Part shown: in pieces, positions 1 through 8,388 of the stretch
Layout: the number at the start of each line of letters is the position of its first letter
Numbering within the stretch: position 1 is the stretch's first letter
DNA from: an uncultured Eggerthella sp.
GTDB taxonomy: Bacteria > Actinomycetota > Coriobacteriia > Coriobacteriales > Eggerthellaceae
NCBI GenBank assembly: GCA_900546175.1
Contig: URBX01000003.1
Span: 176,125-240,124 of the forward strand
DNA: 64,000 nucleotides
Reading direction: 5' to 3'
Notes under the pieces: model-generated
What the model saw: the letters and a program-made list of their open reading frames with translations, nothing else
Told to the model about the DNA's origin: nothing
Databases searched by the model: none
Program-made: the position numbers and the translations under genes

Positions 1-186
1 CAGTTAGCGTTCGCAATGAGTTTATCCTTAAAAGAGACAAGCCGCCTGCTTCATGCCGCGGGAGCAAATCCTTTGTATGTCAAAAATCGCAGAGACGCTA
101 TCATTACATTCTGCATCAATAACGGCTACACACTTCAATACACCAACGAACAGCTCTACGCATTTGGCGAAGAGATATTAGGGTAA
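1..186 (+). CDS. C-terminal end of a putative HTH-type transcriptional regulator (partial, cut by window start)
   Basis: An open frame enters from the left edge and stops with TAA at 184-186, giving the last 61 residues of a protein. The fragment includes LSLKETSRLLHAAGANPLY and KNRRDAIITFCINNGYT, a pattern I associate with small XRE-like regulators in which a helix-turn-helix repeat is followed by a variable tail. The start and most of the protein lie outside the window, so the function is an inference from family resemblance only. The gene ends 114 bases before the CDF transporter on the same strand, with no clear terminator between, so co-transcription is possible. Confidence 0.5.
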   Translation, partial: QLAFAMSLSLKETSRLLHAAGANPLYVKNRRDAIITFCINNGYTLQYTNEQLYAFGEEILG

Positions 187-300
187 CGCACTAATTACTG
201 GATTGTTTGTGATTACTTGATTCATCGGCCCTTTAAGATAAAGGCTTACGCTAGTATTTTTTGTAAAACAAAACCCAACCTTAAGGAGGAATTATCCTAA

Positions 301-1437
301 ATGAATTCTGACAGTTCTGGCCCGACCGAACCTAACCCTGAGATTTCCTATATTCACGGAGATCCCGACATTGAAGACAACATTGACGAAAACGTTACCG
401 ATACCGATTCTTTTGCTCTAGAAAAGCGTAAAGAATACATCTCAAAAGAAGAAGAATCTCCGGTAAAGAAACTCTACAACAATCTCACCGTTGCAGCCGC
501 GGTATGTATGGGCTTACTTGTTTCTATTGTAAAGTTCGTAGCGGCCGTAATGACTGGCTCAGCAGCTATGTTCTCGGAAGGCATCCATTCCTTAGTTGAC
601 GCAGCAAACGATAGCCTTCTTCTCATCGGAACAAAAGCATCGAAAAAACCTCCAACACTCCAACATCCTTTCGGCTATGGCCGTCTTTTATACTTCTACA
701 CCTTTGTAGTTTCCTTAGTCATCTTCTTCTTTGGTGGTGGCTTTGTAATTATTCAAGGTATCCAGTCCTTCATGGCAGGTGGCAACGAATTAACTAATCC
801 TCTGATTGCTATTGTTGTTCTGGTAATTGGTATCCTACTTGAAAGCGTTTCGCTTGCTATTGCCTTGAAAGACGTTAATAACGCTCGTGGAGAATTGTCT
901 ATTGCTTCTTACATTAAGGAAAGTAAAGCGCCTACCAACTTTACCGTCCTGCTCGAAGATACCGCGGCTGTATTAGGCATGGTTATTGCACTGGTTGGCA
1001 TCGTGCTTTCCGACTTGCTTGGCATTCCTCAAATTGACTCAATTGCCTCTATTATCATTGGCGTAATCATGGCCGTTGTTGCTCTTATTCTTTTAAAAGA
1101 AACCCGATCCCTTCTTATTGGCGAGGGTCTTGGCTTGAAGGCAATTGAAAACGTGGAATTTATTGTCGAAAGCGATCCAGCAGTTATCAAATGTGGTCAA
1201 ATCTTGTCTATGTACATGTCGCCTGACGACTTGATTCTTACCCTAGACGTAACCTTTGATGACGAACTTGATGAAGGAGACATTCTTCAGGCAATTGACC
1301 GTATTGAGGAAGAAATTGCTGAAGAGTATCCTCAGTGCACCTCAATTTTTATTGAAGCCGAATCTCTCAATCATGTGTATCGCCAACGCTATGACCGCCG
1401 TAAGGCAATTGCGCAACTAGAAGAAGAGGAAGAATAA
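301..1437 (+). CDS. Cation diffusion facilitator (CDF) family divalent-metal efflux transporter
   Basis: This 378-residue protein should export divalent metal ions from the cytoplasm in exchange for protons, as CDF proteins do. An acidic N-terminal extension of about 55 residues precedes the membrane domain. The first transmembrane metal-site motif is visible as H96-x3-D100-x3-D104, followed by the conserved HPFGYGR loop at 122-128 typical of CDFs. The second site reads LLEDTAAVLG near residue 217, with E219/D220 instead of the common HxxxD, so the ion preference cannot be assigned. The C-terminal cytoplasmic domain ends in a run of glutamates. The ATG start is supported by an AAGGAGGA Shine-Dalgarno at 282-289. 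Length is somewhat above the usual 300 because of the N-terminal tail. Confidence 0.9.
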   Translation: MNSDSSGPTEPNPEISYIHGDPDIEDNIDENVTDTDSFALEKRKEYISKEEESPVKKLYNNLTVAAAVCMGLLVSIVKFVAAVMTGSAAMFSEGIHSLVDAANDSLLLIGTKASKKPPTLQHPFGYGRLLYFYTFVVSLVIFFFGGGFVIIQGIQSFMAGGNELTNPLIAIVVLVIGILLESVSLAIALKDVNNARGELSIASYIKESKAPTNFTVLLEDTAAVLGMVIALVGIVLSDLLGIPQIDSIASIIIGVIMAVVALILLKETRSLLIGEGLGLKAIENVEFIVESDPAVIKCGQILSMYMSPDDLILTLDVTFDDELDEGDILQAIDRIEEEIAEEYPQCTSIFIEAESLNHVYRQRYDRRKAIAQLEEEEE

Positions 1438-1635
1438 ATTTATCTTTAAAACCCCTCAAATTTATATAATTGCTGGTTATTGACTTGTTTTTTCATTTCA
1501 GAAAACTATTAATTACGTTCATCTCATTCAAAACCAGATTTGTTATCTGCTTTATTTTCAATTTTTCGAATAGTAAAATGAGAGCATAAGTAAACATTTA
1601 CTTCCGTAGAATTTCCGATTAAACAAATCAGAAAT

Positions 1636-1771
1636 AGAGGGGCTTCGGAAGATATTTGAAACAACCACACCCAGACAAATTCAAAACAGGTCCTGGGTGG
1701 GTTGTTTCATGGGCGCCATTTCTCTTCGAACCCCCTCTTTCAAGTAATATTATTTGAAAGGGGACTTTATG
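1636..1771 (+). promoter_or_regulatory. Candidate cis-regulatory RNA (riboswitch-like leader) with mutually exclusive helices
   Basis: In the 315-base gap before the metallohydrolase gene a nested structure can be drawn. An outer helix pairs 1636-1651 with 1724-1738 (7 pairs, one mismatch, 4 pairs, one bulged G, 3 pairs). It encloses a long hairpin, 1658-1674 with 1693-1708, perfect except for one bulged A. The 3' strand of the outer helix has a second partner: 1737-1743 plus 1733-1735 pair with 1754-1763, the UUGAAAGGGG that contains the ribosome-binding site of the next gene. The two pairings compete for the same bases, so the fold could gate translation. I do not recognise a known riboswitch class; the ligand is unknown. 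Confidence 0.6.
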
Positions 1772-2743
1772 AGCACTATCTACAATCCAAACTTCGCCTT
1801 ACTTGACACCCAGGATGAATTCTTCTCTGAGGCAAACTACCACGTCTCAGACCAAGCATACGAACTTCTCCAGGGTGCGATTGACACCCACGTTCATGCA
1901 AATCCAACTCGCGATGATGGTTTCGTTTTAGATGACTTCGAATTAGTTCGCGAATATGAAGATGCGGGTCTTGATGGCGTAGTAATCAAATGTCACGAAT
2001 TCGGCACCTTCTTTCGAGCAAAAATTGCTCAGAAATACGCCGTAAAAGGAGACAAGTTTAAAGTATATGGCTCTATCTGCCTCAACTATCATGTGGGCGG
2101 CCTGAACCCTGTTGCAGTTGAATCAGCAATTATGGCTGGTGCAAAAACCGTATTTATGCCAACTCTTGAATCTCAGAATGGTTTCCAAATTTGGGATAGC
2201 TCAATTCCTTACCCTCACTACGGAACTGAAATAGCTGGCATGCCTCAAAAAACTTTGGAAGGCAAGCCAGGCATCACCGTTCTTGATGCAGAGGGCAATC
2301 TTAAAGAAGAAGTATTCCAAATTCTCGAGCTTATTCGCGATGCTGACATCTGTCTTGCTTCTGGTCATCTTGATAATCGCGAAGGCCTCAAGCTTTTCCG
2401 CGCTGCAAAAGAAATGGGCGTAAGAAAGATGGTCTACCAGCACATTGACTGGAGAACAAGCGAAATGTCTATTGCCATGCAGCAAGAAATGGCTCGTCTT
2501 GGCGTAAAAATGGAAAAGTCTTTCTACGAATTCGACCGTGATCGCTCTATGCGCTCCTTCATGGCAAATTCTGGTACAAAACCTTCCGACTACGTAATGA
2601 GTTCTGACCAGGGCATGTTCCCATCCTTACGCGCTCTTCGCGGTTATGCATGCAATGTTCAAGAGCACTTGAATGGAGGCGTTGCTGCAGAAGACTTGAA
2701 GGTAATGCTTCGTGAAGTGCCTCACTTCTTGATGGAGGGATAA
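1769..2743 (+). CDS. DUF6282-type metal-dependent hydrolase (amidohydrolase-like)
   Basis: The 324-residue product looks like a cytoplasmic TIM-barrel amidohydrolase-like enzyme of the DUF6282 group; the substrate is unknown. The metal-binding start of the fold is seen as DTHVH at about residues 39-43. Further candidate ligands are in VVIKCHEF, ASGHLDN and YQHIDWR, and a late SSDQG motif would supply the last aspartate. I chose the ATG at 1769 rather than an in-frame TTG at 1754, because the GAAAGGGG ribosome-binding site lies at 1756-1763 between them. The next gene begins two bases after the stop, so the two are surely one unit. Expression is probably controlled by the leader at 1636-1771. 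Family assignment is from memory of the HVH and overall pattern. Confidence 0.7.
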   Translation: MSTIYNPNFALLDTQDEFFSEANYHVSDQAYELLQGAIDTHVHANPTRDDGFVLDDFELVREYEDAGLDGVVIKCHEFGTFFRAKIAQKYAVKGDKFKVYGSICLNYHVGGLNPVAVESAIMAGAKTVFMPTLESQNGFQIWDSSIPYPHYGTEIAGMPQKTLEGKPGITVLDAEGNLKEEVFQILELIRDADICLASGHLDNREGLKLFRAAKEMGVRKMVYQHIDWRTSEMSIAMQQEMARLGVKMEKSFYEFDRDRSMRSFMANSGTKPSDYVMSSDQGMFPSLRALRGYACNVQEHLNGGVAAEDLKVMLREVPHFLMEG

Positions 2744-2745
2744 TC

Positions 2746-3381
2746 ATGGCAACTATGCAAGAAGTTAATGAAACGTATAACAACACTAAATGGGGCCAGC
2801 CTCTTGCTGTTCCTGCAACTGTGTTTACTATTTTCTCTTTTATCTGCTTTGCGCAAGGATGCGGATTTGCAGTAGGCGATGCGTCTACTAGCTTAGCTTT
2901 TGGTATTGTTCAGGTAATTTTATTTATTGGCTTTTTCTTTGGTGCAGCAATTCTGATTAAAAGAAACATTGCCCTTCCTGGCCAAACAATGATGATTTTT
3001 GCTATTGCTTTCGGTGGCGTAGGCGGTGCAAGCAACATCATGGCATATCTTCAGGCTCAAGGCGTACTCACCTACGATCCATTTGTCTTTGGTATCGTTA
3101 ATATGGTTATTGGAATTATCCTCATTATTGAGCTACCTGCATACGTTCATGGAACTTTAGTTGACTGGGCAACAAGCTTCTTGCCTGCACTTGGCCTTAT
3201 CATCTATGGAATTACAGGCATGAGCCTTTGCCCTCCTGAGATGGTTTCTGGTCTTATTTATGCAGCAGGCGTACTGTTTGGTCTTACCGGTGTAGGCGGC
3301 TTGTTTGTTATTGCAAGTGCTCTTCTCGAAGGTATTTGCGAAGTGCCTCTAGGCCCTGTTCTTTTCCCTGCAAAAAAATAA
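2746..3381 (+). CDS. Small polytopic membrane protein, possible uptake channel or transporter partner of the upstream hydrolase
   Basis: This 211-residue protein has six or seven hydrophobic segments, roughly at residues 20-42, 47-70, 78-100, 108-130, 142-160 and 165-200, and short loops. The size and layout recall small solute channels of the AmiS/UreI or GPR1/YaaH type, but I cannot see a diagnostic motif, so the substrate is unassigned. The first residues are hydrophilic and there is no cleavable signal peptide. It starts two bases after the hydrolase stop codon, which implies translational coupling; a hydrolase with its own permease is the simplest reading of the pair. A strong terminator follows at 3455-3490. 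Confidence 0.6.
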   Translation: MATMQEVNETYNNTKWGQPLAVPATVFTIFSFICFAQGCGFAVGDASTSLAFGIVQVILFIGFFFGAAILIKRNIALPGQTMMIFAIAFGGVGGASNIMAYLQAQGVLTYDPFVFGIVNMVIGIILIIELPAYVHGTLVDWATSFLPALGLIIYGITGMSLCPPEMVSGLIYAAGVLFGLTGVGGLFVIASALLEGICEVPLGPVLFPAKK

Positions 3382-3443
3382 AATCCAAGGAATCGTCTTT
3401 AGTAGCGTCAATTGACCACCACTTTAGCTAGTTGCCTAAGACA

Positions 3444-3490
3444 ATAAAAAAATTGGCCCGGAGATTACTATCTCCGGGCCATCTTTTATT
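3444..3490. terminator. Bidirectional intrinsic terminator
   Basis: A perfect 11-base-pair stem, 3455-3465 with 3470-3480 (GGCCCGGAGAT and its complement), carries a TACT loop. It is followed on the plus strand by a T-rich stretch and preceded by a run of eight A, which gives a U-tract on the minus strand. It sits between the end of the plus-strand membrane protein gene and the end of the minus-strand cupin gene and can serve both. Confidence 0.9.
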
Positions 3491-3815
3491 GATTTGGAAC
3501 TACCGCAAAGAAGTGCAAATCCTCTTCGGCATTATTGATAAGGCTATGCGTTGAACCCTTTGGACAATAGTGCACCTGACCTGGAACAACAATCTCGGTT
3601 TCCCCATTGCATACAAAGGTAGCTTCTCCTGAAAGTACGTAAATAATTTCACAATTTTCAGTATGGGTATGCTCACCAATACCCGCACCTGGTTCAAGGC
3701 AGGCACGAAGGATACGATTCGTTCCATCAAAAAACATATTTGCCTGCATATGTTTTGGACCTCCCTTAAAATTTGGAAAGATCTCCATTGCTTGTTCATT
3801 AAAAGGAATAATCAT
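3486..3815 (-). CDS. Small single-domain cupin protein
   Basis: A 109-residue protein consisting of one cupin beta-barrel. Cupin motif 1 is visible as GEHTHTENCEIIYVLSG at about residues 46-62, with two histidines and one glutamate as metal ligands, and motif 2 as PGQVHYCPKGSTHSL at about 78-92 with the last histidine. All four usual metal ligands are present. Small cupins of this kind act as isomerases, dioxygenases or sensors, so a reaction cannot be named. It lies 42 bases downstream of the TM2 gene on the same strand and may be the last gene of the pheS-pheT transcript, ending at the shared terminator. Confidence 0.8.
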   Translation of the reverse strand: MIIPFNEQAMEIFPNFKGGPKHMQANMFFDGTNRILRACLEPGAGIGEHTHTENCEIIYVLSGEATFVCNGETEIVVPGQVHYCPKGSTHSLINNAEEDLHFFAVVPNQ

Positions 3816-3857
3816 AAAAAAGTCCTCGTGTATTCTTTTAGACTGCCTTTGGGATGC

Positions 3858-4259
3858 TTAGAACCACGTTTTTTGGTTCTCTACATAAATCCGGTTGAAT
3901 TCACTATCACTCTTGGTGAGATAAATAATGCCCTCAACCAAGCCAATAATAGCCATAACAAACGCACCAATGCCGAAAGTTAACAAAGAAACCAACAACA
4001 TGATGACACCTTGCGTAGTGTAGCCCAAATAGAATTTGTGGATTCCAAGCGTGCCAAGCAAGATAGCGAAAAGGCCTGCTGCAATCTTGCTTTTCTCATA
4101 CTCGACAGGCTGCTGATACTGATTGATGTACTCAACAGGCTGACTCTGAGTAGTTGGTTCAGCTAAAATGGAAGCCTTTTTGCTGTCGTATTCCTCCTGA
4201 GTAATTGCTCCTGCATCAAGAAGCTCTTTTAGTGTCTTTAAGTCATTTAACGGAGACAT
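3858..4259 (-). CDS. SHOCT and TM2 domain membrane protein
   Basis: A 133-residue protein with an N-terminal SHOCT-type segment (LKELLDAGAITQEEYDSKK, residues about 10-28), a short Gln/Pro-rich linker, and a C-terminal TM2 domain with two transmembrane helices (KIAAGLFAILLGTLGIHKFY and the following pair). TM2 proteins are widespread and their biochemical role is unknown. Two adjacent ATG codons are possible at 4262 and 4259; the GGAGG at 4266-4270 is three bases from the first and six from the second, so I chose 4259. The start is 20 bases after the pheT stop, so the gene is probably read from the pheST transcript. Confidence 0.8.
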   Translation of the reverse strand: MSPLNDLKTLKELLDAGAITQEEYDSKKASILAEPTTQSQPVEYINQYQQPVEYEKSKIAAGLFAILLGTLGIHKFYLGYTTQGVIMLLVSLLTFGIGAFVMAIIGLVEGIIYLTKSDSEFNRIYVENQKTWF

Positions 4260-4279
4260 CATTCCCCTCCTAAACGTGA

Positions 4280-6775
4280 TTAGCCACGAACCTCAGCGCC
4301 TGTTGCGCCGCATACCTTCTTAACCAAACGAGCATGCTGCTTATCAACTTCTTCAGCAGTTAAGGTTCTATCTGCCGCACGATATTCAAGTGCATACGCC
4401 ATGGATTTCTTGCCAGCGCCAACACGCTCTTCATCACGATATACATCAAACAAGGCAACAGAGTCAAGAAGCTTTCCACCGGCGCTAGTCATGCATTGAA
4501 TAAGACGCTCGTTTGTTACATCCTCATCAACCACAAAGGCAACATCCATGGTTACTGCCGGGAATACCGGAACGTCAACATAGTCGCGAGCAGGTTTAGA
4601 GGCCTTAATAAGCGCATCCATATCAAGCTCGAAAGCAACAACAGGAGCAGCTGCATCAAAAGCCTCACAGGCAAGCGGATGAATCTCTCCTACCCAACCA
4701 AGAAGGCTTCCGCCAGAATACACTTCTGCAGCGCGACCTGGCTGTAAATGGCTCAAAACGTCCTTGTCTGCTGCCTTAAAGCGAACCTTTGGAATAGCAA
4801 GCTCTCGTAAAAGAGACTCAACTACACCCTTTCCATCAAAAAAATCAAATGGTTGAGCAGCTACATTCCAACCAGGATTAGTCATAGCACCCGCTAAAAC
4901 ACCTGCTACTTTTGACTTTTCTTTTGGCTTTTTGCGGCCTTGAGCAGCAGAAAATACGGTACCAATTTCATAGAGCTGAACATTCTTTACACCGCGAGCC
5001 TGATTGTAGGCAACACTGCGAAGTAAGCCTGGAATAATGGTTTGACGCATTACCGACTGATCGGCATTCATTGGATTAAGAAGCTCAACGGCACTTCCCA
5101 AACCTTCTGGGTTCATGCGTAAAAGCTCAACATCGTTAGCGCCCACAAAAGAATACGTCATGGTTTCGTTCAAGCCACAAGCGCGCAAGGTGTTGTTAAT
5201 AAGTGCGCGCTTATTTTGCTCTTCGCTGCGAACAGCGAAACGACCACGACCACCAGGCAAGGTTGGAGGGATACGGTCCATGCCATACAAACGAAGAACT
5301 TCTTCGTACAAGTCAATTTCACGCTCAAGGTCTGGACGGAAGGTTGGAGATACTACCTCAAGTACGCCTTCAGTCTGACCAGAAGATACCCTGCAACCCA
5401 AACGCTGGAGCGTATCAACAATGAAGTCCTCAGGAATTTCAGCGCCCATCATAGCCTGGAAACGAGGAATACGGAACTGAAGCTCAACTTCCTTAGACTG
5501 ATTTGGCCACTTATCAATGTTGCCATTTGCGTTATACATTGCATAAGCAATTTCGCCACCAGCAACTTCTTGCATCAATACCGCTGCTGCTTTTGCACGC
5601 AAGTCAATTCCGTGGTCGTCAACGCGACGTTCATAACGCATAGAAGATTCAGAGATAAGTCCCAAGTTGCGGCTTGTTCGAGAAGTACGACCAGGCTCAA
5701 AAGTTGCAGCCTCCAAGAAAATGTTCTTGGTGTTTTCGGTAACCTCGGTTTCCAAACCACCCATTACGCCTGCAAGTGCAACTGCACCCAATTCAGGAGT
5801 AGCAATAACAGTCATATCGGAGGTAAGTAGACGTTCTTCGCCATCAAGAGTAGTGAGCTTTTCGCCTTCTTGAGCAGCACGAACTACCACATTAGCCAAG
5901 CCTTCTTTATTCTTCAATTTATCTAAGTCGAATGCATGCAAAGGCTGACCGAATAAGAACAAAATGTAGTTGGTGATATCAACAACATTATTGATTGAGC
6001 GCTGACCAATAGCCTCGAGACGTTGTACCAACCAATCAGGGCTTTGGCCAACGGTAACATTTCGAATAATGGTGCCAACATAACGAGGACAACGAACTTC
6101 ATCTTCAATAGTGATAGAAGCATCAGCCTCAATTGGAGCACCACTATGAGCAACCTGGAACTTGCCAGCCAACTCATCAAGGCAGGAGTTTACTGGCACG
6201 CCATACATTGCGCCCACTTCACGCGCAAAACCATCAACCGACAAACAATCAGGACGGTTAGGAGTGATTTCCAAATCAAGAACGGTATCAGAAAGCTTCA
6301 AGTAGTCCGCTAATGGCATACCAATTGGAGCATCCTGAGGCAAAATCCAGATACCATCATGGTCTGAACCTAAGCCTAATTCGCGCGCAGAACAGTTCAT
6401 GCCATTTGAAGTAACACCACGGAGTTTTGACTTTTTAATTTTGAAGTCTCCTGGGAGCACTGCACCTACCAACGCAGTGATGATATGGTCTCCCTCTTCA
6501 AAGTTTTGAGCACCACATACAATTTGAAGAGGCTCAGGGTTACCGTCTTTATCAACATTGTAATTGCCAACGTTAACCTTCGTTACAAACATGTGGTCGG
6601 AATCAGGATGAGGAGTTTTTTCCACAACCTGAGCTGTTACGATGTTATTGAATGAATCGCCTGTTCGCTCAACACCCTCCACGCCTGTACCAGTAAGGTC
6701 TAATTTATCGCAGAACGCTTTGATGTCAGTTGGAACTTCAACGTATTCGCTCAACCATTTCAAAGATATTTTCAT
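4280..6775 (-). CDS. pheT: Phenylalanine--tRNA ligase beta subunit
   Basis: The 831-residue protein is full length for bacterial PheT, which forms the alpha2-beta2 enzyme charging tRNA-Phe in the cytoplasm. Domains in order: N-terminal tRNA-binding OB fold (about 40-150, with HPDSDHMFVTKVNVG), the B3/B4 editing domain (about 210-390), B5 (about 410-480), the catalytic-like core, and a C-terminal ferredoxin-like anticodon-binding domain (last 90 residues, starting near DYVDVPVFPAVTMDVAFVV). It follows pheS with a 55-base gap. Expression should depend on the T-box leader upstream of pheS. Confidence 0.97.
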   Translation of the reverse strand: MKISLKWLSEYVEVPTDIKAFCDKLDLTGTGVEGVERTGDSFNNIVTAQVVEKTPHPDSDHMFVTKVNVGNYNVDKDGNPEPLQIVCGAQNFEEGDHIITALVGAVLPGDFKIKKSKLRGVTSNGMNCSARELGLGSDHDGIWILPQDAPIGMPLADYLKLSDTVLDLEITPNRPDCLSVDGFAREVGAMYGVPVNSCLDELAGKFQVAHSGAPIEADASITIEDEVRCPRYVGTIIRNVTVGQSPDWLVQRLEAIGQRSINNVVDITNYILFLFGQPLHAFDLDKLKNKEGLANVVVRAAQEGEKLTTLDGEERLLTSDMTVIATPELGAVALAGVMGGLETEVTENTKNIFLEAATFEPGRTSRTSRNLGLISESSMRYERRVDDHGIDLRAKAAAVLMQEVAGGEIAYAMYNANGNIDKWPNQSKEVELQFRIPRFQAMMGAEIPEDFIVDTLQRLGCRVSSGQTEGVLEVVSPTFRPDLEREIDLYEEVLRLYGMDRIPPTLPGGRGRFAVRSEEQNKRALINNTLRACGLNETMTYSFVGANDVELLRMNPEGLGSAVELLNPMNADQSVMRQTIIPGLLRSVAYNQARGVKNVQLYEIGTVFSAAQGRKKPKEKSKVAGVLAGAMTNPGWNVAAQPFDFFDGKGVVESLLRELAIPKVRFKAADKDVLSHLQPGRAAEVYSGGSLLGWVGEIHPLACEAFDAAAPVVAFELDMDALIKASKPARDYVDVPVFPAVTMDVAFVVDEDVTNERLIQCMTSAGGKLLDSVALFDVYRDEERVGAGKKSMAYALEYRAADRTLTAEEVDKQHARLVKKVCGATGAEVRG

Positions 6776-6830
6776 AAGTCATTCTCTCTTTTACGAAACA
6801 ACACAACGAAAGTGGTGGGGATTTTTTAAA

Positions 6831-7892
6831 TTAGAACTGGCGAAGGAAACGCATATCGCCCTCAAGAAGCATGCGCAAGTCTGGCACGTCATACTTAAGG
6901 CACGCAACACGCTCAACGCCCACACCGAACGCAAAGCCTGAATAGATTTCCGGATCAATGCCACTCATACGCAATACGTTAGGGTCAACCATGCCGCAAC
7001 CAAGGATTTCAATCCAGCCAGTACCCTTACACATACGGCAACCTTCGCCATGACAAATGCCGCAGCTTACGTCAACTTCAGCAGAAGGCTCTGTGAATGG
7101 GAAATAGTGAGCGCGGAAACGGGTTTTGCGCTCTTCGCCAAATACCTGCTTGCAGAAATAATCCAAGGTACCCTTCAAGTCACCGAAGGTGATGCCCTTA
7201 TCAATTACCAAACCTTCAATTTGATGGAACTGTGGCAAATGAGAAGGATCAGCAACGTCACGACGGTATACCTTACCAGGAGCAATCATGTAAATTGGGA
7301 GCTCTCTATCTTCCATTGCATGAACTTGAACACCGGAAGTCTGAGTACGCAAAAGAACATCAGATTCACCGCGAACTGCAGACTCTTCGCCTGAAAGATC
7401 GCGAATATAGAAGGTGTCCTGCATTGAACGGCTTGGATGGTCTGCAGGAGCGTTTAACGCCTCGAAGTTGTAATAGTCGGTCTCAACTTCAGGACCTTCC
7501 AAAACGGTATAACCTAAACCAAGGAAGATGTCAGAAATTTCATCGGTAATCTTGTTGATCAGATGGCGAGTACCCATCTGCTGAACGCGGCCTGGCAAGG
7601 TAACATCAACTGCACCAGAAGCCATATTTGCTTCAAGCTCTGCTGCAGAAAGAGCCTTCTTCTTCTCCGCTAAAGCAGCCTCAACCTCATTGCGCACTGC
7701 ATTTACCGTTTTACCAACTTCTGCACGCTCTTCCTTTGGAATCTGACCCATTGCACGCAAGTAACCTGTCAAAGAGCCTGACTTACCTACAACTGCAATA
7801 CGAATCTTCTCCAACGAATCTGAATCTGTGGCGCCTTTAATTGCAGCCATAGTTTCAACATGAAGAGCTTTTACTTCTTCAATAATCGCCAT
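6831..7892 (-). CDS. pheS: Phenylalanine--tRNA ligase alpha subunit
   Basis: A 353-residue catalytic alpha subunit of PheRS, of normal length. The N-terminal coiled coil (about 1-90) is followed by the class II synthetase core. Seen motifs include RTQTSGVQVHAM, the motif 2 region KVYRRDVADPSHLPQFHQIEG near residue 210, a cysteine-rich insertion CGICHGEGCRMCKGTGW near 275-295 (four or five cysteines, as in many bacterial PheS), and motif 3 GFAFGVGVERVACLKY near the C-terminus. It starts at the ATG at 7892, immediately downstream of the T-box terminator. Confidence 0.97.
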   Translation of the reverse strand: MAIIEEVKALHVETMAAIKGATDSDSLEKIRIAVVGKSGSLTGYLRAMGQIPKEERAEVGKTVNAVRNEVEAALAEKKKALSAAELEANMASGAVDVTLPGRVQQMGTRHLINKITDEISDIFLGLGYTVLEGPEVETDYYNFEALNAPADHPSRSMQDTFYIRDLSGEESAVRGESDVLLRTQTSGVQVHAMEDRELPIYMIAPGKVYRRDVADPSHLPQFHQIEGLVIDKGITFGDLKGTLDYFCKQVFGEERKTRFRAHYFPFTEPSAEVDVSCGICHGEGCRMCKGTGWIEILGCGMVDPNVLRMSGIDPEIYSGFAFGVGVERVACLKYDVPDLRMLLEGDMRFLRQF

Positions 7893-7904
7893 TGTTAAAC
7901 CTTT

Positions 7905-8215
7905 CTATAAAAAAAAGAAACCTTTCTCTCCCTGCAAAACAAGGACGAGAAAGGTTCCCGTGGTACCACCTTGATTGACGCACATGCGCCCACTTATTTT
8001 TCGTTCGTGTCGTGAACAAACGGCATTCCTACTTTTCACCCGTTGCGCTTTGCCAAAACCTTTTGGATGCCTGTCAAATGCTGCCCAATCCGCCAAGCAA
8101 AATGTTGCCGACATATTGAGCACATCATTGTTTGGACATCCACCAAAGCACGCCAACATCGCAGCTCATCGAGCCATCCGAAGAGCACAAAGCCAACCTT
8201 GTGTTCAGAATACAT
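7905..8215 (-). promoter_or_regulatory. T-box leader controlling pheST (tRNA-sensing riboswitch with terminator)
   Basis: Reading the minus strand, the conserved T-box sequence AAGGTGGTACCACGG lies at 7958-7972. Just downstream is an intrinsic terminator: 7956-7947 pairs with 7928-7919 (AACCTTTCTC and its complement), followed by a U-rich run at 7917-7905 right before pheS. The T-box can pair with the 5' arm of the terminator region as antiterminator. Uncharged tRNA-Phe is the expected effector because the controlled genes are pheS and pheT. I could not place the specifier codon in Stem I with certainty, and the 5' boundary near 8215 is an estimate. Confidence 0.9.
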
Positions 8216-8388
8216 GCTGATAAAGGGAATCGCGTTTCAAACGTTCAAACTCTCACAGCCAAGGAGCTTTTCTCTGCAGAACATTTCTTATAAAACGCGC
8301 TGTCTTCGTCTTCGCAAAAATCTGTATCTGCCACTATAACGCAAAAAGACTACTTGGGACAACTCGCCCTTGGTTTCTTGACGAAAAA

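Noticed and set aside
1693..1710. Reading the inner hairpin before the hydrolase gene as an intrinsic terminator
   Set aside because: The T residues are inside the 3' arm and no U-run follows, so termination there is unlikely; a regulatory fold is preferred.
5216..5830. Long plus-strand open frame (about 204 codons) opposite pheT
   Set aside because: It lies wholly antisense to pheT, has no ribosome-binding site and an unnatural composition; it is a shadow of the real gene.
7905..8220. Short open frames on both strands within the pheS leader
   Set aside because: The region is explained by the T-box RNA; the frames have no start signals and coincide with RNA structure.
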